NCBI GenBank assembly: GCA_030835065.1
Contig: JAUQWR010000385.1
Span: forward strand, 1-5,798
Length of the DNA stretch: 5,798 nucleotides
Direction: 5' to 3'
Origin: Candidatus Kapaibacterium sp.
Lineage (GTDB): Bacteria; Bacteroidota; Ignavibacteria; Kapaibacteriales; UBA2268
Shown here: positions 1 to 5,798 of the stretch, one piece after another
Layout: the number at the start of each line of letters is the position of its first letter
How positions within the stretch are numbered: position 1 is the stretch's first letter
Program-made: the position numbers and the translations under genes
Notes under the pieces: model-generated
What the model was told of the DNA's origin: nothing
What the model saw: the letters and a program-made list of their open reading frames with translations, nothing else
Databases searched by the model: none

Positions 1-130
1 CATTAGAAACATAATAATAATTTCTTTTTTTATCGTAGCAAATGCTTTCAGGAGAATTAATTTCTTGAGCAAAGCTAGGATAAATAAAAAGGATGAAAGT
101 AATAATAGTGTAAGAAAAAAACTTTAACAT
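1..130 (-). CDS. Secreted protein, probable beta-propeller (SMP-30/NHL-like), N-terminal fragment
   Basis: Reading leftward from an ATG at 128-130, 43 codons stay open to the window edge, so only the N-terminus is present. The product begins with MLKFFSYTII and has a clear signal peptide: one Lys, a hydrophobic core over residues 4-20, and a likely type I cleavage after SFA (A21|Q22). It is therefore exported to the periplasm or beyond. The mature start contains PESICYDKKRNYYYVSN (residues 27-43). This resembles the first blade of SMP-30/gluconolactonase and NHL-type propellers, where a 'PE(S/G)-x-x-x-D-x-x-x-x-x-x-Y-V-S-N' pattern is usual. A G-rich stretch (GGGGTGTGT) directly precedes the ATG. 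The gene lies 67 bases downstream of mrdA on the same strand, with no clear terminator between them. The ORF and signal peptide are directly visible; the propeller assignment is inference from one blade. Confidence 0.72.
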   Translation of the reverse strand, partial: MLKFFSYTIITFILFIYPSFAQEINSPESICYDKKRNYYYVSN

Positions 131-197
131 ACACACCCCAGAATGTAATGAATAGGATAATTAAATAATAACAAAAGAAATATATATAAGTTACATA

Positions 198-2054
198 TTA
201 GTCAGGTATATACTCTGTATTTGTGACTTTTTTGTTTGAGTCTGCAGGAGCAGTACCTTGATATGTTTTCAGATCGATGGATTCAGGATGGAAGAAAGCA
301 TTGAGAAGATCTCGGGCAATAGGTGCAGAAATAGCACCACCAAAACCGGCATTTTCTACAAAAACGCACATAGCAATTTTAGGGTTTTCGCGTGGTGCAA
401 AGCAGATAAACCAAGCATGGTCGTTGCCATGAGGATTTTCGGCAGTACCAGTTTTGCCACAAACAGAAACTCCATCAACTTTGACAACTGAAGCAGTACC
501 ACCGGCAGCATTTACTACATCGAACATACCATCTTGAATCACTTTAAAAATATGCGGATTGATTTGAATTTTTCTATAAGAATAACTTGTAGGTTCTGTC
601 TTGTTTGTATAATTATTTTTAATTGCTTTGACAATATGAGGTTGGTAATAAGTACCATTATTAGCTAAAGCAGCAGTATAAGCAGCCATTTGCAAAGGAG
701 TAACAAGAATTTCACCTTGACCGATTCCATAATTAACTAAACGTCCTTTGACGGCAATGTCTTTACCGTAGATACGTTCAAGCCACTTAGTGGTAGGCAG
801 TCTGCCAATTTTTTCGCCTGGCAGATCAATACCGGTTTTCATTCCAAAATTGAACATTTGACCATATTTTTCGAGATTAGCCATACCAATTTTAAGCCCA
901 AGCTGATAGAAGAAAGTATTGCAAGAACCTTTAATAGCAGAGCGAACATTGACTGAGCCATGAGCTCCATGGCACTTATGGAATTTATTTCCAAACTGGA
1001 AGCCACCAGGACAATTGATTGTAGTATTTTCGTCAATTAAACCTTCGTTGAGAGCAGCAATAGCAACAAGCATTTTCCAGGTAGATCCAGGAGGATACTG
1101 AGACATTATTGCTCTATGAAGAAGAGGACTTGCTTCGTCGCTACTCAGTTTATTATATAGTTCGGCAGGAACTTTACCACTAAAAGAACGAGGGTCGTAG
1201 TCTGGTTTGCTAGCGCAAATAATAATTTCGCCCGTACTAGGGTCTATAGCAACTACAGCGCCACGCTTGCCTTCTAAGGCTTTTTCTGCCATTTCTTGCA
1301 ATTTAATATCAATAGAAAGATAAAGATCGAAGCCATTATTTGCAGGTATATCTTTAGTACCATTATCAAAACTTGCTACTTTTTTACCAGATTTATTGAT
1401 AGCAACAAATTGAATACCTTCTTTGCCACGCAAGAATGTTTCGTAATAGCCTTCGAGACCGCTTTGACCGATAACGTCGCCAGGGTTGTAATATGGTTTT
1501 TTGGCTAATTGTTCACTGGTAATTTCGCGTGTATAGCCAAGTAGATGAGCCATATTGCAATCGAATTCATAAAGTCGTTTAGAATCGACATTAATATCGA
1601 CTCCGGGCAAGTAGTCATAGTATTCAGATACTAAAGATACAGTTTTGAAATCAGCATCACGAAATACTTTTATAGGAATAAAAGGAGAGTAGTTTTTATA
1701 TTTATCTAAAATGCGATGAATTTCGGATGAATCCATTTGCAATAGTGAGCTAAGTAATGGCATTGCATAGGGTTTGAATTCATAAGGTGTGATATTTACA
1801 GAAAAAGAGGGTTCATTATGAACTATCATGATTCCATTTCTATCATACATATTACCTCTAAAGGGTTCAATTCTTACCTTTTTGATAGCTTGGGCATGGC
1901 TCACATTTCTATATTCACTTCCTTCAATAATTTGCAATTGAGCTAATCGAAGAATAAAAGTAATACAAATCAAGCTGATTAATATCTTGAAAGTGCGTCT
2001 TCTTCCCGAAGAAGCAAAATCTGGAGAGTCGCCAAGTCCGCCTTGCAAAGCCAT
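198..2054 (-). CDS. mrdA: Penicillin-binding protein 2 (peptidoglycan D,D-transpeptidase, elongasome)
   Basis: This 618-residue class B penicillin-binding protein cross-links new peptidoglycan during lateral wall growth, partnered in most bacteria by the glycosyltransferase RodA and MreBCD. It is anchored in the inner membrane with its catalytic domain in the periplasm. A short basic tail (GRRR, 17-20) precedes one membrane segment at about 23-40. The PBP dimer/pedestal domain follows, with its RGNMYDRNG motif at 66-74. The transpeptidase domain (about 263-590) has all three active-site motifs: S324-T-W-K327 with the nucleophilic serine in PPGSTWK, S377-C-N379, and K534-T-G536 followed by TA. 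Length is normal for the family. The ATG at 2054 gives the expected short cytoplasmic tail and has no Shine-Dalgarno sequence, as is common in Bacteroidota. The usual neighbours rodA and mreCD are absent from the window. A Cys/His cluster at 348-378 may bind zinc. The gene probably has its own promoter, since a terminator closes the unit upstream. Confidence 0.97.
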   Translation of the reverse strand: MALQGGLGDSPDFASSGRRRTFKILISLICITFILRLAQLQIIEGSEYRNVSHAQAIKKVRIEPFRGNMYDRNGIMIVHNEPSFSVNITPYEFKPYAMPLLSSLLQMDSSEIHRILDKYKNYSPFIPIKVFRDADFKTVSLVSEYYDYLPGVDINVDSKRLYEFDCNMAHLLGYTREITSEQLAKKPYYNPGDVIGQSGLEGYYETFLRGKEGIQFVAINKSGKKVASFDNGTKDIPANNGFDLYLSIDIKLQEMAEKALEGKRGAVVAIDPSTGEIIICASKPDYDPRSFSGKVPAELYNKLSSDEASPLLHRAIMSQYPPGSTWKMLVAIAALNEGLIDENTTINCPGGFQFGNKFHKCHGAHGSVNVRSAIKGSCNTFFYQLGLKIGMANLEKYGQMFNFGMKTGIDLPGEKIGRLPTTKWLERIYGKDIAVKGRLVNYGIGQGEILVTPLQMAAYTAALANNGTYYQPHIVKAIKNNYTNKTEPTSYSYRKIQINPHIFKVIQDGMFDVVNAAGGTASVVKVDGVSVCGKTGTAENPHGNDHAWFICFAPRENPKIAMCVFVENAGFGGAISAPIARDLLNAFFHPESIDLKTYQGTAPADSNKKVTNTEYIPD

Positions 2055-2088
2055 ATATATTTACAGAAAATTTTCTAAATCAATTTAA

Positions 2089-2096
2089 CAAAATTA
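2089..2096 (-). promoter_or_regulatory. Putative -7 promoter box (TAATTTTG) of mrdA
   Basis: On the minus strand TAATTTTG fits the Bacteroidota -7 consensus TAnnTTTG. It lies 34 bases before the mrdA ATG, between the MATE terminator and the gene. Two other upstream regions in this window carry the same octamer at nearly the same distance from a start codon. I see no convincing TTG-type -33 element at the expected spacing; that stretch falls in the terminator hairpin. The match is direct, but promoter activity is inferred. Confidence 0.45.
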
Positions 2097-2097
2097 C

Positions 2098-2140
2098 AAA
2101 AATAAAATGGATTTAATATTAAAAGATAAATATTAAATCC
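2098..2140 (-). terminator. AT-rich hairpin terminator after the MATE transporter gene
   Basis: A perfect 12-bp inverted repeat pairs GGATTTAATATT (2109-2120) with AATATTAAATCC (2129-2140) around an 8-base loop. On the minus strand it begins 9 bases after the MATE stop codon and is followed by ATTTTATTTTT, a U-rich run. This is the layout of an intrinsic terminator for the transporter gene. The stem is weak, with only two G-C pairs at its foot. The tail on the plus-strand side is less U-rich, and there is no plus-strand gene to terminate. Confidence 0.68.
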
Positions 2141-2149
2141 TTAATAAAA

Positions 2150-3544
2150 TTATATAGCTAAATTAGTATTCTCTTTGATTTTCTTGTTGAGCTTTGATAA
2201 TTCGATCAAAAGAAAAGCAAAGGCAATAACTCCAGACATAGAATCGCAAACAGGACTGGTAAGCCAAAGCCCATTTAATCCAAATAAATGCGAAAGTATG
2301 AATATAGCTGGGATAATAAAAATAATCTGACGGGTAAGAGTCATAATAATGGCTTTTGATGCATTGCCCGTAGCTTGGAAATAAGCACTAAGAATAACCT
2401 GAAAACCAACAATAGGAAACATAATATTGAATATTCTCATTGCATGCGACCCCATAGAAAGAAGTGCAATATCGTCTTTAGCAAATAGCCATACAATTTG
2501 GTCTGCCATAAAAATGGTAAGAAAAAATAAAATTGTACAGATAATTGTTGCTATAGTCATACCTCTAAAGAGAATAGACCTAACTCTATGAAAATGTTTA
2601 GCTCCGTGGTTGTAGCCAATAATAGGTTGCAAGCCTTGATTAATACCAAAAATTGGCATCATGAAAAACATTGCAATGCTATGGCAAATACCAATAGTCG
2701 CTACAGCATTATGACCACCATATTGCATAAGTTTTTGGTTGTAGATGGTAATAACAACCGAAGAAGCTATTTGCATGGCAAAAGGCGAAACACCAACAGC
2801 AAAAATTACTTTAATAATTCTAGGATCTAATTTCAAATTTTTGAGTTTCAATTTAAGTAAAGATTTTTTACTTATGAAGTAATAGAGCACCCAAAGCATG
2901 CTAATGAATTGTCCAATAATTGTAGCAAGTGCAGCACCTTTGATACCCATTGAAAGCGGAAATATAAATAACCAATCGAGGAAAACATTGAGGATAGCAC
3001 CAATAATCATAGTAGCCATAGCCATTCTTGGATTGCCTTCTCCACGAATAATAGCATTGAGAGTAAAACTAATCAATTGGAAAGGAATACCCCAGAGCAC
3101 AACTTTGGTATAGTCTCGGGTGTAGTGGATAATATTTTCTTCTGCACCAAAAAGATAAAAAATATTATCCATAAAAAGGATGGTAATGAGTACTAGCAAA
3201 AATGAAAAAATAAGGCTAAGCGAGAGGGCATTGCCTAAAATGTGTTCGGCTTCTGATTTGTTTTTTTCGCCGAGCCTGATAGAGATTTGCGCAGTAGCAC
3301 CAATTCCGACAAGCATACAAAAAGCTAAAACAACAATAACGAGGGGAAAAATGATAGTAACGCCTGATATTGCTAAGGAGCCCACCCCTTGACCAACAAA
3401 AATCCTATCGACAATATTATAAGAAGCGTTAGCCAGCATGCCAATTACAGCCGGCACCGAAAATTTAAAGATTAGTTTGTTAATATTTTCGGTTTCAAGA
3501 TGCTTAATATCTCTCAAAATAATAATCCAATTAATCAATTTCAA
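2150..3544 (-). CDS. MATE family efflux transporter (MepA-like)
   Basis: This inner-membrane antiporter of the multidrug and toxic compound extrusion family would export cationic drugs or metabolites in exchange for H+ or Na+. The frame is open for 464 codons, a normal length, and shows about 12 hydrophobic segments in two halves. Family signatures resembling the MepA branch include SVPAVIGML...YNIVDRIFVG (29-51), RGEGNPRMA (167-175), NVFLDWLFIF (186-195) with an acidic D190, GINQGLQPIIGYNHGAK (300-316), and FQATGNASKA (389-398) followed by R405. The longest frame starts at a TTG (3542-3544). A better start is probably the TTG at 3515-3517 (codon 10), because family homology begins near residue 17 and a putative promoter box then sits 32 bases upstream, as at rluB. 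No ATG occurs before codon 36. The gene follows the small exported-protein gene by 44 bases without a hairpin, so read-through from the rluB unit is also possible. Substrate cannot be read from sequence. Confidence 0.95.
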   Translation of the reverse strand: MKLINWIIILRDIKHLETENINKLIFKFSVPAVIGMLANASYNIVDRIFVGQGVGSLAISGVTIIFPLVIVVLAFCMLVGIGATAQISIRLGEKNKSEAEHILGNALSLSLIFSFLLVLITILFMDNIFYLFGAEENIIHYTRDYTKVVLWGIPFQLISFTLNAIIRGEGNPRMAMATMIIGAILNVFLDWLFIFPLSMGIKGAALATIIGQFISMLWVLYYFISKKSLLKLKLKNLKLDPRIIKVIFAVGVSPFAMQIASSVVITIYNQKLMQYGGHNAVATIGICHSIAMFFMMPIFGINQGLQPIIGYNHGAKHFHRVRSILFRGMTIATIICTILFFLTIFMADQIVWLFAKDDIALLSMGSHAMRIFNIMFPIVGFQVILSAYFQATGNASKAIIMTLTRQIIFIIPAIFILSHLFGLNGLWLTSPVCDSMSGVIAFAFLLIELSKLNKKIKENTNLAI

Positions 3545-3549
3545 AACTA

Positions 3550-3557
3550 CAAAATTA
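3550..3557 (-). promoter_or_regulatory. Putative -7 promoter box (TAATTTTG) of the MATE gene
   Basis: TAATTTTG lies within TGTAATTTTGT, the same 11 bases as upstream of mrdA. It is in the 44-base gap between the exported-protein gene and the MATE reading frame. If it is a -7 element, transcription would start at about the TTG at 3544, which would make that codon unusable and favour the TTG at 3517. No clear -33 TTG is seen. Function is inferred. Confidence 0.42.
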
Positions 3558-3588
3558 CATAAATAGTAATGAAAAGATTAAAGAAAAA

Positions 3589-4068
3589 TTAATCAGCTTT
3601 AAAAAGAGTTTCGCTCAAATCATCAAACTTAATGTTAGTAATAATCCAGCCAAGATCAGGTGATTTGTAGAAAGTGAAAATCCATCTAAGCGGATATCTT
3701 GAATGCAAGCCTACATATCTGACTTTAAGCAGGCATTGAGTAGGCATTTCGACATCAACTTCTTCAAATCCTTTAATTTCGCCATAAATCTCAAATGAAC
3801 GATTTGCTTGTTTTATCAAGTTGTTTATTTCAGATTCCTTACGAGCAATAGGACTATTTACAGTTAAATTTTGGAAAGCAGTAGATACTTCGCCTTTAAT
3901 AACTAATTTAAAAAACTCATTAAGTTTGCCACGAATATCTTTTGGAATGTCCAAATTTTTATTCACAACTGAATTATTCTTACTTGATTTAGTAAGCCCT
4001 TCTTCTTGAGAATATAGTGCAATTGGCAATAGGAATACTGCCATCAAGAAAATCAGCTTATTTTTCAT
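3589..4068 (-). CDS. Small exported protein of unknown function, NTF2/cystatin-like
   Basis: I do not recognise a named family. The 159-residue product begins with MKNK and a hydrophobic core (5-19), and has a likely signal peptidase I site after ALYS (S20|Q21). There is no lipobox cysteine, so it should be soluble in the periplasm or secreted. After a polar linker (21-42), a helix-rich part (about 44-66, EFFKLVIKGEVSTAFQNL) is followed by beta strands: EIKGFEEVDVEM (97-108), CLLKVRYVGLHS (112-123), RWIFTFYKS (128-136) and GWIITNIKFDD (140-150). A helix that packs 'growth in use' residues followed by a curved sheet ending in W-x-I-x-x-I-x-F-D-D recalls small NTF2-like and DUF-type export proteins. 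This is fold-level inference only. The gene starts 14 bases after the rluB stop and has a Shine-Dalgarno-like GAGG, so it is probably translated from an rluB mRNA. Confidence 0.85.
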   Translation of the reverse strand: MKNKLIFLMAVFLLPIALYSQEEGLTKSSKNNSVVNKNLDIPKDIRGKLNEFFKLVIKGEVSTAFQNLTVNSPIARKESEINNLIKQANRSFEIYGEIKGFEEVDVEMPTQCLLKVRYVGLHSRYPLRWIFTFYKSPDLGWIITNIKFDDLSETLFKAD

Positions 4069-4072
4069 ATAA

Positions 4073-4076
4073 CCTC
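4073..4076 (-). promoter_or_regulatory. Ribosome binding site of the exported-protein gene
   Basis: GAGG on the minus strand stands 4 bases before the ATG at 4066-4068, inside the 14-base gap after the rluB stop. It is the only start in the window with a recognisable Shine-Dalgarno core. This fits an internal operon gene that has no leader of its own. Confidence 0.45.
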
Positions 4077-4082
4077 AAAAAA

Positions 4083-4853
4083 CTATAGTTTTACTAATTT
4101 TTTAATAAATTGCAGTTCTTTGCGCTCTAAATGTCTGTATTCTCCACGAGCCAACTTCTGGGCAGTAATTCCGGCAAACATTTTTCTGTCCAATTGTTTT
4201 ACTTCGTAGCCGACAGCTTCAAACATTCTGCGAACTTCACGATTTTTGCCTTCTTTGAGCAAAATTCTAACCTTTGATTTATCTTCTGGCATAACGAACA
4301 CTTCGCAAGGTGCAGTCATACCGTCTTCTAATTCAACGCCTTCGGAAAGCTTTTGAGCATCTTCGAGATTCATTGGTTTATCAAGTTTTGCATTATAAAG
4401 CCTTTCAATCTCGTAGCTCGGATGAGTAAGTCTGTGTGCCAATTCGCCATCATTAGTCAGAAGCAAGACACCTGTAGTATTTCTATCTAATCGTCCAATC
4501 GGATATATTCTTGCTCTTTTCTTTACCAAGTCTAGGACGGTCTTGCGTCCTTTTTCGTCTTTTGTTGTTGTTATATAATCTTTGGGTTTGTTTAAAACTA
4601 TATATATATAGTGTTGTTCGACACTAATTGGGTCACCTTTTACCGTTACAAAATCTGAATATGAAATAATCGTACCCAAATCTTTGACAATTTTTCCATT
4701 GACTTTTACTAACCCTTGTTCGATTAATTCATCTGCTTTGCGTCTTGAAGCCAGTCCTGACTCTGCAATATATTTGTTTATTCTTACTGAATTACTTCTA
4801 ATTTCAGTTTGTTTTTTGGCTCTCGGCTTAGCTTTTTGATTTTCGTTTCTCAT
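4083..4853 (-). CDS. rluB: rRNA pseudouridine synthase, RsuA/RluB family
   Basis: This cytoplasmic enzyme isomerises a specific uridine in ribosomal RNA to pseudouridine. RluB acts near position 2605 of 23S rRNA in E. coli; RsuA and RluF are the close relatives. The 256-residue protein has a basic tail (1-22), an S4 RNA-binding domain (about 23-70: VRINKYIAESGLASRRKADE and then LVKVNG), and the catalytic domain (about 82-245). The family motif GRLDRNTTGVLLLTNDG at 120-136 carries the catalytic aspartate D123. NKPKDYITT (88-96) and EGKNREVRRMFEAVGY (201-216) are further RsuA/RluB signatures. The S4 domain argues against RluE, which lacks it in E. coli. Choosing RluB over RluF or RsuA is a best guess from overall resemblance. 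The ATG at 4853 is the first in frame and has no Shine-Dalgarno sequence; a TAATTTTG box precedes it by 32 bases. It probably leads an operon with the exported-protein gene. Confidence 0.93.
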   Translation of the reverse strand: MRNENQKAKPRAKKQTEIRSNSVRINKYIAESGLASRRKADELIEQGLVKVNGKIVKDLGTIISYSDFVTVKGDPISVEQHYIYIVLNKPKDYITTTKDEKGRKTVLDLVKKRARIYPIGRLDRNTTGVLLLTNDGELAHRLTHPSYEIERLYNAKLDKPMNLEDAQKLSEGVELEDGMTAPCEVFVMPEDKSKVRILLKEGKNREVRRMFEAVGYEVKQLDRKMFAGITAQKLARGEYRHLERKELQFIKKLVKL

Positions 4854-4885
4854 TATCAGACTTGTATTAATATTTAAAATAATTA

Positions 4886-4893
4886 CAAAATTA
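4886..4893 (-). promoter_or_regulatory. Putative -7 promoter box (TAATTTTG) of rluB
   Basis: The octamer, inside GTTAATTTTGTAATT on the minus strand, fits TAnnTTTG and ends 32 bases before the rluB ATG. It lies in the 200-base gap (4854-5053) between rluB and the terminator of the gene upstream, the only place where an rluB promoter could lie. A clear -33 TTG is not visible; GTTTT occurs about 20 bases upstream. The rest of that gap is AT-rich with no other structure I can support. Confidence 0.45.
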
Positions 4894-4995
4894 ACTAATA
4901 TTCTTGTAATTTTAAAACTTATAACCCTATGTGCTTAATTAGTCGGAATTATCAGCTTTATATTTTACTATTTAAATATTTAAATTATTCAAATT

Positions 4996-5030
4996 AAAAA
5001 AAAAGCAGCCTCAATAATTTGAGGCTGCTT
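4996..5030 (-). terminator. Strong intrinsic terminator of the Ig/type IX secretion gene
   Basis: A perfect 12-bp stem pairs 5003-5014 (AAGCAGCCTCAA) with 5019-5030 (TTGAGGCTGCTT) around a TAAT loop. On the minus strand it is followed immediately by an unbroken U tract from the run of A at 4996-5004. It begins 23 bases after the stop codon at 5054. G-C rich against an AT-rich background, it is a textbook rho-independent terminator. It separates this gene from the rluB unit. Confidence 0.93.
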
Positions 5031-5053
5031 ATTATAACAAATTAATAATTCAC

Positions 5054-5798
5054 TTATTTTGAAATGATTATCTTTTCGTTTAATTGAACTTTAGAGCTAG
5101 ACATATTTAATATGTAAACTCCATTTGAAAGATTCAATTTATCGACATCGATTTTGAATTCTTGTCTTCCAATACTTGCAGTTCCATTGAACAATTCAAC
5201 AAGTTCTCTGCCAGTAATATCGGAGATTGATAATCGTACATTAGTTTGCTCAGGAACCCACATTGCTACAGTAGCTGTGGCGCTTGCTGGGTTTGGAGTA
5301 ACAGGCATCAACATATAAGCGCCTGGCAATACATCGTCATTAACTGATGTGTATTGTTTTACAACTAATAATACATAAGCTTCGTTGGATGAAACTTCAC
5401 CGCAATCATTTTTAACGATTACTTTATAAGTACCAGTGTCTGCGATAGATGCTTTGTCTACAGTGTAAGTGTCTAATGTAGCATTTTGGATTGGAGCACC
5501 ATCTTTGTACCATTGGTAAGTCAATGGAGCGGCACCATTAGCAACTACAGATATCTTCAGTTCAGCATCTTGAGTTACGGCAATATTAGCTTCAGGCTGG
5601 ACAGTGATAGTAGGAATTTTGTTAATACCAACTGTAATATCATTGCCTTTCAAGCTAAAGTTTGCATTTACTAATTTAGCAACAGCATAGTATTTGCCAG
5701 CAACACTTGGAATAGCAGCACCAATAGATAATTTAGATGTTTCAGTGCCAGAGTAAATTGAATTATCAGCAAGCATGTTGCCATCTTTGTACCATTGA
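5054..5798 (-). CDS. Secreted Ig-domain protein with type IX secretion sorting domain, C-terminal part
   Basis: The frame is open from the right edge for 247 codons to a TAA at 5054, so the N-terminus is missing. The ATG at 5776 is internal: frame and homology continue upstream of it as QWYKDGN. In fragment numbering, residues 1-57 are the end of one Ig-like module and about 61-147 a second one (PTITVQPEA...TYQWYKDGAPI...ADTGTYKVIV...EVSSNEAYVLLV). From about 163 the sequence is a type IX (Por) C-terminal sorting domain: P-V-T-PNPAS, then VRLSISDITGRELVELFNG, GRQEFKIDVDKL and NGVYILNM, ending KIIISK. Such proteins are taken through the outer membrane and attached to the surface or released, and the domain is cleaved off. 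The Ig module lacks the usual paired cysteines; its only Cys is in NDCG. What the full protein binds or does cannot be told. A strong terminator follows. Confidence 0.93.
   Translation of the reverse strand, partial: QWYKDGNMLADNSIYSGTETSKLSIGAAIPSVAGKYYAVAKLVNANFSLKGNDITVGINKIPTITVQPEANIAVTQDAELKISVVANGAAPLTYQWYKDGAPIQNATLDTYTVDKASIADTGTYKVIVKNDCGEVSSNEAYVLLVVKQYTSVNDDVLPGAYMLMPVTPNPASATATVAMWVPEQTNVRLSISDITGRELVELFNGTASIGRQEFKIDVDKLNLSNGVYILNMSSSKVQLNEKIIISK

Noticed and set aside
131..197. Possible terminator or promoter between mrdA and the left-edge gene
   Set aside because: No stable hairpin with a U tract and no TAnnTTTG box could be found; the AT-rich spacer gives no supportable signal.
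258..491. Plus-strand open frames within mrdA, the MATE gene and other genes, such as this one
   Set aside because: They overlap clearly coding minus-strand genes, lack recognisable domains, and are antisense by-products of the real reading frames.
4597..4612. 16-base perfect palindrome ACTATATATATATAGT
   Set aside because: It lies inside rluB and simply encodes the H-Y-I-Y-I-V residues of a conserved beta strand; alternating TAT and ATA codons produce the palindrome.
4971..4984. 14-base palindrome TTTAAATATTTAAA between rluB and the upstream terminator
   Set aside because: It contains only A and T, has no loop or U tract of its own, and is expected by chance in such low-complexity sequence.
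4929..4997. 22-codon plus-strand ORF beginning ATGTGCTTAATT
   Set aside because: It has no ribosome binding site, is of low complexity, and runs opposite to every gene in the window; nothing supports translation.
5054..5776. ATG at 5776 as the true start of the Ig/type IX gene
   Set aside because: The frame continues to the window edge and encodes QWYKDGN upstream, a core Ig motif repeated 94 codons later; the ATG is an internal methionine.

Overview
This 5.8 kb window is ordinary AT-rich chromosome. All six supported genes lie on the minus strand, so transcription runs from the right end of the window to the left. The plus strand holds no credible gene. The organism is most likely a member of Bacteroidota or its Ignavibacteria/Kapabacteria relatives. 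The reasons are a C-terminal type IX secretion sorting domain on an Ig-domain protein, gene starts that mostly lack a Shine-Dalgarno sequence, and copies of the TAnnTTTG promoter box known from Bacteroidota. The exact phylum is inference; no marker gene here settles it.

In order of transcription: (1) 5798-5054 is the 3' part of a large secreted protein with Ig-like modules and a type IX sorting domain, followed by a strong intrinsic terminator. (2) 4853-4083 is an RluB/RsuA-family pseudouridine synthase. Only 14 bases later comes 4068-3589, a small exported protein with an NTF2/cystatin-like look, so these two probably form an operon. (3) 3544-2150 is a MepA-like MATE efflux transporter. It probably has its own promoter, and its true start is probably the TTG at 3517. 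An AT-rich hairpin terminator follows it. (4) 2054-198 is the elongation transpeptidase PBP2 (mrdA), complete with all catalytic motifs. (5) 130-1 is the 5' end of a secreted protein, probably a beta-propeller, cut by the left edge.

The genes do not form one pathway. They are envelope and housekeeping functions: cell-wall elongation, drug or metabolite efflux, rRNA modification, and secreted surface proteins. The most useful non-coding signal is an octamer, TAATTTTG, that occurs upstream of mrdA, the MATE gene and rluB. It lies 32-34 bases before the start codon in each case if the MATE gene starts at 3517. I looked for an undescribed system, a mobile element, a CRISPR array and RNA genes, and found none.
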